Source of the DNA: Clostridiales bacterium
GTDB taxonomy: Bacteria > Bacillota > Clostridia > Lachnospirales > Lachnospiraceae
Direction of reading: 5' to 3'
Length of the DNA stretch: 64,000 nucleotides
Assembly (NCBI GenBank): GCA_012520645.1
Contig: JAAYNV010000038.1
Span: 62,001 to 126,000 of the forward strand
The translations under genes and the position numbers were made by a program. Below are positions 17,204-24,736 of the stretch, in pieces (the first letter of the stretch is position 1; every line of letters starts with the position of its first letter). The notes under the pieces are model-generated. The model worked only from the letters and a program-made list of their open reading frames with translations. It ran no database searches and was not told the origin of the DNA.

Positions 17204-18988
17204 CTATCCGATCCGGTAGACACGAATACAGTAACGGCAGTCTGAAACCTCCGCTTCAAAGGTTCCTTCTAACGTCCATCCAAGCTCCTCTGCATTTTCG
17301 ACAGGAACTCCCGCAAAAACATATTCACATCCAAGCTCCTTAAGCTTTCCTGTATCCACACGAAGCTCTTTAATGCTCACACCGCTGTCCTTTTCAAAAT
17401 AATATTCCTGTCCCAGCTGTGCACTGAACAGATAGCAACGGTTTCCCCAGTCATCAAAGTACTGTTTTAATGCAGCATCCTTTTCGAGCTCATCTGCAAT
17501 CACTTCCCGGAAAGCATGTTTATAGGACAGCTCATAATTATTGGAATACCCGTCTACCGTATAAAAGCCGTTATACGCTGCCACTGCAGGATTTAATCCC
17601 ACACATGCCACCCGGTATTCCGACTGTTCTTTCTCAATAAAAGCGGCGATCTGCGCAAAGATCTCCGGTCCGTAATATTTTTCCCAGGTAACCGCATGGG
17701 ATGTGGACGGAGAGAGAAGCTGCCGCACATTTTTCTTTAAATCGCTCTGCCAGAGTACCGTAAGAGCCGAAATTCCAAATAAAATACCTGCTGCCACCCT
17801 GCCGGATAAAGCGATCCAGTTCTGCTTTCCCCCACTCTGTTCCTTTCTTCTTCCGGTCAGAAACAAAGCAGGCAGAAGCTCGCACAGCATACCAAGCATT
17901 ACATACCAGAGCACCGGATAAAACCAATAGATACGGTCCAACTGGAAATAAACAAAAAAACCTCCAAGCTTCTGCCGGAATGTCACAATCGCTTCTGCAT
18001 GGAATGCTCCGTAAAACAGTGCAATGAGCACTGTTGCTGCAAAACAGCTGCTTAATATCCGGTACTGTCTTTTCTGTTTTTTTGCTAATTTTTTATATTT
18101 AACCGCTCCCCAGAGAAGTCCGGCAAGTACCGGCAGGATCATCCAGCTGTGAAAGGAAGGCGCATGTCCCGAACCGTTTACAAACAGATTCCATGCTGTC
18201 TGAAAAAAGGGCTGTGCATGCAGTACATATTCCGACTTATGGCTGATCTGGGTCTCTCCGATTCCAAGCACCTGTTGTACCAGATCATGATTGATAAACA
18301 GATACAGCATGGTAAGGAACAGGATACTGAAATATGTGCTTCCATACTGTTTCCGCTTTTTCGTGCAGCATAAAAAAATACCGTACACCCAAAGACACCC
18401 TGTCACCGCAAACCCGATCAGAACAAAGGAAGAAAGCGGCACATACAGACAAATCAGCAAAAGCGGCAGCAGACTCACACTGTCCTTCTGCTCCTTTGAC
18501 CGCTTTCCGCTCTCCTCATACAACTGTATAAATGCCCACAGCAGCATAGGGATTCCCGCCACGCTGAGTCCATACACGGAATAAAAAGGAAGAAACGAAA
18601 AAACTCCGGCGGTCACAAAAGCGGTCCACTGATTACAGTCCAGCTTTTTCAACAGTGCATTCATACCTAAAAATGCAGTAACTGCCACAATCACCTGATT
18701 GATCAAAAACGCCGTCAGAGGTTTTGTCACGCGGTAAAGCAGTACCGTCAGAACCGAGGGGGGGAACAACGCCGCACGGTGGATGCCTCCCATATATTCA
18801 GCAATCCGTTCACTGCCCGAAAAAAGATATTCCGCTCCGTAAATATAGGTGAAAATCTCTCCATCCAACTGATCTCCCACTAAGATTACGCTGCCCTCAC
18901 GTAAAAGAAATGCGGGTAAGAAACTGACAAGCAAAAGAAGCACGCCTGCTATATTCAGTTTTTTCTCTGAAATCTTCTGCATAGACAT
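17204..18988 (-). CDS. Polytopic membrane protein of YkoS/DUF6044 style (tentative)
   Basis: 594 residues, about eleven membrane segments and a soluble C-terminal part (about 430-594). The first extracytoplasmic loop contains ILVGDQLDGEIFTYIYGAEYLF, with acidic residues placed as in GT-C enzymes. It reminds me of the DUF6044 membrane proteins, but I cannot confirm this without a profile search. The start at 18988 (GAGG nine bases upstream) overlaps the 3' end of pseG by 34 bases, so it is translated with the pseudaminic acid genes. A role in transferring or exporting the nonulosonate-containing glycan is possible and purely contextual. Confidence 0.6.
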   Translation of the reverse strand: MSMQKISEKKLNIAGVLLLLVSFLPAFLLREGSVILVGDQLDGEIFTYIYGAEYLFSGSERIAEYMGGIHRAALFPPSVLTVLLYRVTKPLTAFLINQVIVAVTAFLGMNALLKKLDCNQWTAFVTAGVFSFLPFYSVYGLSVAGIPMLLWAFIQLYEESGKRSKEQKDSVSLLPLLLICLYVPLSSFVLIGFAVTGCLWVYGIFLCCTKKRKQYGSTYFSILFLTMLYLFINHDLVQQVLGIGETQISHKSEYVLHAQPFFQTAWNLFVNGSGHAPSFHSWMILPVLAGLLWGAVKYKKLAKKQKRQYRILSSCFAATVLIALFYGAFHAEAIVTFRQKLGGFFVYFQLDRIYWFYPVLWYVMLGMLCELLPALFLTGRRKEQSGGKQNWIALSGRVAAGILFGISALTVLWQSDLKKNVRQLLSPSTSHAVTWEKYYGPEIFAQIAAFIEKEQSEYRVACVGLNPAVAAYNGFYTVDGYSNNYELSYKHAFREVIADELEKDAALKQYFDDWGNRCYLFSAQLGQEYYFEKDSGVSIKELRVDTGKLKELGCEYVFAGVPVENAEELGWTLEGTFEAEVSDCRYCIRVYRIG

Positions 18989-20154
18989 TCTGCAATCCTC
19001 TCTGCACCTTTTCCATCGGTCACATTCTTCATGCTTTCCGCAATGCGGTTACGCAGCTGTTCATCCTGTTCGATCCTCCTTACGGCCTGATATAACCGTT
19101 CGAGTACCTGCTCCGGTTCATCTGCAAAATTTCCGCAACCGATCATTTCCGTTTTTTCTTTAAAATAACGTGCCGGAAGCTCCTGATTTTCCACAAAATG
19201 AAAATAGACTGTGGGAACCTGCACTGCACACAGCTCATACAGCGTACTTCCTGCTGCAGATACCGCAAGATCACACTGTTCCATCAATTCCGCCATCTGT
19301 GTCACATTTTCATGGATTATGATATTCGGATACTTTCCGGAAAGCTCCTGCAAATATTCACGGAATGTATGAAAGGCTCCACTGACTACATGATAGCGGA
19401 TGCTGCTCTTTTCCCTGTTGTCTGCATGATCCGTTCTGTTTCCGGCATGATTTACTTTTGCTGCCAGACGCTCTGCCAATTGTCCTGCTACATTATAAGC
19501 ATCCGCTCCTCCTGTCGTAATCAGGACGTCCGTCACCTGCTTCTTCGGTATATGTTTTGTATCCGCAAACTCCTTGCGAAGCGGTGCATAAGTGCTTCCC
19601 AGCAATAACAGAATCTTTTCCTGTCCTGCTGCCGTTTCGCTGTCACCTGTTTTCCGATTTCCGGGATACAGTCTGTCATAGGGCATGTCCGGTCCGTAAA
19701 TATTATAGTTGATCACACAGTCTACAGGCCAGTATTCTTTGCCGTAATCGTCCAGATACACCAGACAGGCAGCTTCCTTCAATGCCTCTGCATACTCCTG
19801 CGTCAACGCATAGCTGTCCAGCAAAAGAACAGCTTTACGGCATTCCTTTTGCAAAAGTTCCCGAAGCTTCGGGATTTCTTCCATCGGCTTCTGATCATCC
19901 GAATACAGAACGATACATTCATATCCCCGGCTCTTCGGCAGAACCGTACCACTTTCATCCGCAGTCAAAAAGACTACTTTCTGATTTCTTTTGACCAATT
20001 CATCTGCTATGGACAGGCAGCGCATCTGATGACCGACACCAATCTGACTGTTACCGTCCGCCCGGATATAAATTGTCTGTTTTCCGCTGTTTTCCTGCAA
20101 ATCCTGTCTCCTGATCTCTGTATGTGCCATTCTGGTAACGTCAATTGTTTTCAT
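18955..20154 (-). CDS. pseG: PseG, UDP-2,4-diacetamido-trideoxy-altropyranose hydrolase
   Basis: 399 residues. IYIRADGNSQIGVGHQMRCL (about residues 28-47) is the N-terminal signature of PseG, including the GVGHxMRC block; ITTGGADAYNVAGQLA and SAAGSTLYELCAVQVPTVYF belong to the GT-B-like second half. PseG removes UDP from UDP-2,4-diacetamido-2,4,6-trideoxy-L-altrose, the step before condensation by PseI. It is somewhat longer than average because of an N-terminal tail and a charged insertion near 235-250 (NHAGNRTDHADNREK). It overlaps pseF by 14 bases. The start could also be ATG 20130. PseI itself is absent from the window. Confidence 0.85.
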   Translation of the reverse strand: MKTIDVTRMAHTEIRRQDLQENSGKQTIYIRADGNSQIGVGHQMRCLSIADELVKRNQKVVFLTADESGTVLPKSRGYECIVLYSDDQKPMEEIPKLRELLQKECRKAVLLLDSYALTQEYAEALKEAACLVYLDDYGKEYWPVDCVINYNIYGPDMPYDRLYPGNRKTGDSETAAGQEKILLLLGSTYAPLRKEFADTKHIPKKQVTDVLITTGGADAYNVAGQLAERLAAKVNHAGNRTDHADNREKSSIRYHVVSGAFHTFREYLQELSGKYPNIIIHENVTQMAELMEQCDLAVSAAGSTLYELCAVQVPTVYFHFVENQELPARYFKEKTEMIGCGNFADEPEQVLERLYQAVRRIEQDEQLRNRIAESMKNVTDGKGAERIAECLCRRFQRKN

Positions 20155-20833
20155 GAAGCAGCCTGTACTTTAATTCCGCCAGTTTCCAGTCTACCTCATT
20201 GTCGATGTCCTGTACCTCTAACTCCGACAAAATAAGCGGATAAGTATTCGGCATCAGAATGACCCTTTCCTCTAAAAACCGTTTGGTGTCCACACAATAG
20301 AACTGTCCGCAGTCATGATAATACGGTTCTAAATCCTGCGACCGCTTCGGCATGTTTTCCGGCCACTTCGGCACCAGATGTTCGTCCTGTATGACCACAC
20401 AGCGCTGGGGTGGAAAGGAAAAGCTGACGACCGGCATAACGCTGTCCGGCTTTTTCTCTTTTAAAATCTCCATACCTTCCTTTAAGCGTTGTGGTGTAAT
20501 AAACGGTGCGGTCGGATAGATACAGCAAAAAGCTTCAAATTCCCTGCCCCGCTTCTGATACTCCTCTAATACCTCCAGAATAACATCCGAAGTCGTTGCA
20601 AAGTCGTTTGCCGTCTTTTCGCTTCGAAGAAACGGCACACTTGCTCCGGCATCCTTTGCAATCTGCGCAATTTCCTCATCATCGGTGGATACCATGACTT
20701 CATCGAAAATTCCGGACTTTAATGCCGCTTCAATGGAATATACGAGCATGGGCTTTCCCAGAAAAGGCTTGATATTTTTGCGTGGAATGCGCTTGCTGCC
20801 TCCGCGGGCTGTAATAATGGCTATTGTTGACAT
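20141..20833 (-). CDS. pseF: PseF, CMP-pseudaminic acid cytidylyltransferase
   Basis: 230 residues, the usual length. The N-terminus IAIITARGGSKRIPRKNIKP is the CMP-sugar synthetase nucleotide-binding loop, STDDEEIA follows near 49, and PYYHDCGQFYC near 170 is typical of PseF as opposed to NeuA. It activates pseudaminic acid with CTP to give CMP-pseudaminate for transferases. GAGAGG lies eight bases before the ATG. It is placed between pseC and pseG in one transcription unit. Because PseI is not encoded here, the substrate must come from an enzyme encoded elsewhere. Confidence 0.88.
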   Translation of the reverse strand: MSTIAIITARGGSKRIPRKNIKPFLGKPMLVYSIEAALKSGIFDEVMVSTDDEEIAQIAKDAGASVPFLRSEKTANDFATTSDVILEVLEEYQKRGREFEAFCCIYPTAPFITPQRLKEGMEILKEKKPDSVMPVVSFSFPPQRCVVIQDEHLVPKWPENMPKRSQDLEPYYHDCGQFYCVDTKRFLEERVILMPNTYPLILSELEVQDIDNEVDWKLAELKYRLLHENN

Positions 20834-20888
20834 AAGTTTATCCTCTCTGTCTGATACTGTGTTTCGTCTTTCCCCAGATAAGCTCTCA

Positions 20889-22082
20889 CTACTTTCTACA
20901 ATTTTCCACGATCTTTTCTACTGCATGGATGACATCTTCCACATCCTGATCGCTCATCGCATAATAAAGCGGCAGCGTAATGATTTCTTCATACAGCTTC
21001 TCCGCATTTGGGCAAAGTCCTTTTTGATATCCCAGCTTTTCATAATACGGGAAATAATAGGTCGGGATATAGTGTACATTGCAGCAGATGTTCTCTGCGC
21101 CCAGTGCATCAAAGAACTGTCTGCGATCTATCTTCAGTTTTTCCGGACAAATGCGCAGAATGTAAAGATGTCTGGTCGTATCGGATTCCGGAATTTCCTG
21201 CTGTACTATGATTTCCGGCAGCTTAGCAAATGCCTTATTATAACGCGCCACAATTTTCTTTCTCCGCTCGCTGAAAAGGGGCAGCTTATTTAACTGGCTG
21301 ATAATCAGTGCCGCCTGCATATCCGTCATACGGTAATTCATACCAAGGGCAATCTGCTCGTAATACCACGGACCGTCCACAACATGCTCCATTAAGTCTT
21401 CCTTTCGGGTAATGCCATGAGACCGGTAAAGCAGAGCCTTTTCATAGTATTCCTCATTGTTGGTCAGAATGGCGCCGCCTTCTCCTCCGGTAATCGTCTT
21501 GACCGGATGAAAACTGAACGTCGTAATATCCGCAACAGAGCCGACCGGTTTTCCTTTATAACGTGTGCCAATCGAATGTGCCGCATCTTCAATCAGAACA
21601 ATGCCTTTTTCATGACACATGGTAAGCAGTTCGTCTGCCTGCACTGCCTGACCCGTATAGTCAACAGCTACGACCGCCTTTGTTTTCTCTGTAATATGTG
21701 CTTTTACAGATGCCGGAGCAATATTGTAGGTCGCCGGATCAATATCTGCAAACACCGGTCTGCCACCGCAGTACAAAGCGCAGTTTGCAGAAGCCGCAAA
21801 AGTAATGGGAGTCGTAATAATCTCATCCCCTTCTCCCACACCCGCAATCTGACAGGCAATATGTAATGCCGCCGTATCATTGCTGACCGCCACCGCATAT
21901 TTTGCCCCCGTAATTTCACAGAGCTTTGCTTCTAATTCTGTAATCTTCGGACCACAGGTCAGATAATCGCTCTTTAACACATCGGTCACTGCCTGAATGT
22001 CCGCCTCGTCAATGTACTGATGTCCATAAAATAATTTGGTATCCCTTACGGGAGTTCCTCCGTCAATCGCCAGTTTTTCCAT
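20889..22082 (-). CDS. pseC: PseC, UDP-4-amino-4,6-dideoxy-L-altrosamine transaminase
   Basis: 397 residues from ATG 22082, which has AAGGAGG four bases upstream; an ATG 18 bases earlier lacks such a site. Family marks are YGHQYIDEADIQAVTDVLKS at the N-terminus, EDAAHSIGTRYKG and the Schiff-base lysine K195 in FHPVKTITGGEGG. PseC aminates the 4-keto product of PseB. The 170 bases between its start and the pseB stop (22083-22252) hold no gene; a 7-bp inverted repeat (GGCAGCA/TGCTGCC) is visible there, but no convincing promoter or terminator. pseF follows 55 bases downstream. Confidence 0.9.
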   Translation of the reverse strand: MEKLAIDGGTPVRDTKLFYGHQYIDEADIQAVTDVLKSDYLTCGPKITELEAKLCEITGAKYAVAVSNDTAALHIACQIAGVGEGDEIITTPITFAASANCALYCGGRPVFADIDPATYNIAPASVKAHITEKTKAVVAVDYTGQAVQADELLTMCHEKGIVLIEDAAHSIGTRYKGKPVGSVADITTFSFHPVKTITGGEGGAILTNNEEYYEKALLYRSHGITRKEDLMEHVVDGPWYYEQIALGMNYRMTDMQAALIISQLNKLPLFSERRKKIVARYNKAFAKLPEIIVQQEIPESDTTRHLYILRICPEKLKIDRRQFFDALGAENICCNVHYIPTYYFPYYEKLGYQKGLCPNAEKLYEEIITLPLYYAMSDQDVEDVIHAVEKIVENCRK

Positions 22083-22252
22083 ACTGCCTCCTTCTCGCAT
22101 ACAGCTTCCAATTCAGAAACAGGCAGCATACGGGAACCTTATCTTCTATATGGTCCACCAGCCTGCTGCCCTCTTTTCCGCTTTTGCTCTATTTACACTC
22201 TTGTGTTACATTTTCTATACTTCCGGTTTATATCTGCTGTCTGTACATTCTG

Positions 22253-23248
22253 CTATTTTTCCAGTTCAACGGTCTTTAACAGCTCTTTGATTTCCTCTAC
22301 CGTAAGCCACCAGTCATTATTGCCGGAGCTGTAGGAGAAGCCTTCCGGCACTTTTTTTCCGGTCGGAACCGCTTTCTTTGACTCACTCCATACCATCTGC
22401 GGATAGACGATGAAATGCTTGTCGTATTCATAAGTGGTCAGGGAATCTTCCACGGTAACCATAATCTCATGAAGCTTTTCACCCTCACGGATGCCTACCT
22501 CAGGCATCTTGCAGCCCGGCAGCATCGCCTCGGCAAGATCGGTAATCTTAAAAGAAGGAATCTTGGAAATAAAGGTCTCTCCACCCTTTGCTTCCTCTAA
22601 TGCTTTAATAACCAGTTCAACACCCTGTTTCAAGCTGATCCAGAAACGGGTCATACGGTAATCCGTAATCGGCAGCTCTGTACCGCCGTTTTTGATAATA
22701 TTATGGAAAAACGGAATAACCGAACCACGGCTTCCTGCCACATTGCCGTAACGCACGATGGAAAAGCTGATGTCCTTGCTTCCCGCATAAGCATTCGCCG
22801 CAATAAAGAGTTTATCGGAAACAAGCTTTGTTCCGCCGTATAAATTGACCGGATTGACCGCCTTGTCTGTAGACAGCGCAACGACCTTCTTCACATTCTT
22901 ATCCAGTGCCGCTTCAATGATATTCTGTGCGCCATGGATGTTGGTCTTGATTGCCTCGTTCGGATTGTATTCACAAGCCGGAACCTGCTTCATGGCTGCC
23001 GCATGGATCACATAGTCCACGCCTTCAAATGCACGCATCAGTCTCTCTTTATCCCTGACATCACCGATAAAGAAACGCAGCTTCGGCGCATACTCCTTAA
23101 ATTCATTCGCCATCATCCACTGCTTGAATTCATCACGGGAATAAATGATGATCTTTTTGGGATTATAGTGAGTCAGGACATATTTGGTAAAACACTTTCC
23201 AAAAGATCCTGTACCACCTGTTACTAAAATCGTTTTATCATTTAACAT
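22253..23248 (-). CDS. pseB: PseB, UDP-GlcNAc 4,6-dehydratase (inverting)
   Basis: 331 residues from ATG 23248 (an ATG 12 bases earlier is possible). SDR enzyme with TGGTGSFG at 10-17, STDKAVNP near 126 and the YGGTK pair Y137/K141; the C-terminal block SSGNNDWWLT is typical of FlaA1/PseB. It starts the pseudaminic acid pathway by making the 4-keto-6-deoxy-L-sugar from UDP-GlcNAc. It heads the pseB-C-F-G run and is the first gene after the structured element at 23340-23662, which would lie in its leader if transcribed from upstream. Pseudaminic acid decorates flagellin or surface glycan in many bacteria; here the context points to glycan. Confidence 0.92.
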   Translation of the reverse strand: MLNDKTILVTGGTGSFGKCFTKYVLTHYNPKKIIIYSRDEFKQWMMANEFKEYAPKLRFFIGDVRDKERLMRAFEGVDYVIHAAAMKQVPACEYNPNEAIKTNIHGAQNIIEAALDKNVKKVVALSTDKAVNPVNLYGGTKLVSDKLFIAANAYAGSKDISFSIVRYGNVAGSRGSVIPFFHNIIKNGGTELPITDYRMTRFWISLKQGVELVIKALEEAKGGETFISKIPSFKITDLAEAMLPGCKMPEVGIREGEKLHEIMVTVEDSLTTYEYDKHFIVYPQMVWSESKKAVPTGKKVPEGFSYSSGNNDWWLTVEEIKELLKTVELEK

Positions 23249-23339
23249 TCTAAGAACCATGCCTTTCCTTCAAACTGCTATCATACTATCAAAAAATTCC
23301 GAAAAAGTCTACTGGTTGAGAAATTTATGTCATGAATTT

Positions 23340-23662
23340 GTAACAATTCAGCCTCCTTTGTGCAATAAACCGCATCTATTCCATCCCTTGGCTGCCTGTT
23401 CAATATCCTCCACAGAAACAACTCAGTCAGCTTGTTTTTCTAATGGAATACGAAAATTCTTAAAACCCGACACGTCGGTTCCTATCGGCATCCATGCCGA
23501 GGAACCTGATTCGGACATCCTTGTCCGAATCACGCTTTGTTTCTTAGTATTCCATAAGAAAAACTACGCTACCTGCGTAATGTCTCTGCAGAGGACACTT
23601 GACAGGCAGCCAAGGAACAACCCGGATGCGGGTGCTTTCACAGAAGAAAGCTGAATTGTTAC
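23340..23662 (-). ncRNA. Large nested inverted-repeat RNA element B with GGA-loop hairpins
   Basis: This fills most of the 437-base gap 23249-23685. Paired arms from outside in: 23340-23352 with 23650-23662 (13 perfect), 23370-23376 with 23625-23631, 23386-23399 with 23602-23615 (14 perfect), 23434-23451 with 23547-23564 (17 of 18). The core has hairpins 23508-23531 (10-bp stem, AGGA loop on the minus strand) and 23477-23506 (UGGA loop, stem GGTTCC plus TCGGCA), and a smaller one near 23466-23478. The minus-strand sequence ACAAGGAUGU in the first hairpin equals the core of the CsrA SELEX consensus. The central helix repeats that of the element at 1770-1981. RNA function is inferred; no promoter was located. 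Confidence 0.6.
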
Positions 23663-23685
23663 TGTGTTATTCCAAAAAACTGCTA

Positions 23686-24726
23686 TTAACCCGCAGACTT
23701 TTTCCTTCTGGTGCGCCACCTGCGGTATGCCCATAATGCCCTGTAATACATCAAAAACAGCAGGCTGCTTTTTAACTGGCAGTCAATCATCCGCTTCTGC
23801 TCTGCATCCGTTTTTTCCAGATAATAGGGATTTTTACGAAAATCCGGGAACTCTTTCAAAATTCCAGCCTTCATTTTGTTGAGATAGGACAGCTTCGATG
23901 GACGAACGCCTGCTACATAAGTAAACAAAGTGTTTACATAATATAATTCTGTAAACCGGTACTCAAGAGGTACCTTGAACCGTTCATAAAAGCCGTGCTG
24001 CTTAAACTGATCCACCAGCATTTGTCCGGTTGCAAGCCTGTCATTACATTTTCCTTCGCTGATGTGGTGTACTGTGGACACCTCATGCTGATAATAATAG
24101 TAAAGCGGCTCGTCCACCTTCTCAAAGTGCTTAAAATGCAAAAGCCAGACCGGTGCTGCACAATTATCCTCGTAAAATACTTTTTCAGGGAAATCCAGGT
24201 GGTGCTGCCGGATCACCTCATGTTTATAGATTTTTACAACCATACTTCCCGGTTGCAGGATCAGCTTTCCATATTTTTCAGCATCCAGTACTCCGGTCTG
24301 CTCCATAGTATTATTCTGTACAATCCGTCCGATTTTCATACTGTGTTCATACGTGATATGATAATCGCATCCCACCACATCCGCTCCGGTCTGTTTTGCT
24401 TTTTCTAAAAGCTTTTCATACATATCCGGTGCAATCCAGTCGTCACTGTCGATAAATCCAATCCATTCGCCACAGGCTTCCTTCAGCCCCAGATTCTTGG
24501 CTCCGCCCTGTCTTCGGTTTTCCGGCGAATGTACCGTTTTCACCCGGTCAGGATACTTTTCGGCATATTCACGCAGAATATCCATGGAATGGTCCGTGGA
24601 GCAGTCGTCCACTGCTATGATTTCATAGTCCGATATCGTCTGGTTCAGCAGAGAATCGAGACAGTAATTCAGTTTTCCTTCTGCGGCCATGTTGTAGACC
24701 GGTACAATAATGCTTAATTTTTTCAT
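23686..24726 (-). CDS. Family 2 glycosyltransferase
   Basis: 346 residues from ATG 24726 (AAGGA eight bases upstream). A longer frame to 24816 overlaps the ABC transporter gene and lacks family resemblance. GT-A fold: KLSIIVPVYN at the start, VDDCSTDHS near 39, NRRQGGAKNLG near 70 and the metal-binding DSDD at 93-96 in GFIDSDDW. The C-terminal region (about 300-346) is basic. It probably adds one sugar to the lipid-linked intermediate in the cytoplasm. It ends 23 bases before the structured element at 23340-23662, and is 10 bases downstream of the ABC flippase gene. Donor and acceptor are unknown. Confidence 0.88.
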   Translation of the reverse strand: MKKLSIIVPVYNMAAEGKLNYCLDSLLNQTISDYEIIAVDDCSTDHSMDILREYAEKYPDRVKTVHSPENRRQGGAKNLGLKEACGEWIGFIDSDDWIAPDMYEKLLEKAKQTGADVVGCDYHITYEHSMKIGRIVQNNTMEQTGVLDAEKYGKLILQPGSMVVKIYKHEVIRQHHLDFPEKVFYEDNCAAPVWLLHFKHFEKVDEPLYYYYQHEVSTVHHISEGKCNDRLATGQMLVDQFKQHGFYERFKVPLEYRFTELYYVNTLFTYVAGVRPSKLSYLNKMKAGILKEFPDFRKNPYYLEKTDAEQKRMIDCQLKSSLLFLMYYRALWAYRRWRTRRKKSAG

Positions 24727-24736
24727 AGTGATGTCC

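Noticed and set aside
20685-21293. Plus-strand 202-codon open frame
   Set aside because: It is antisense to pseF and pseC, with a composition expected from their codons and no ribosome site or homology.
22083-22252. Third copy of the GGA-loop RNA element between pseB and pseC
   Set aside because: Only a 7-bp inverted repeat and a 3-bp UGGUGGACCA mini-hairpin are seen; the shared central helix is missing.
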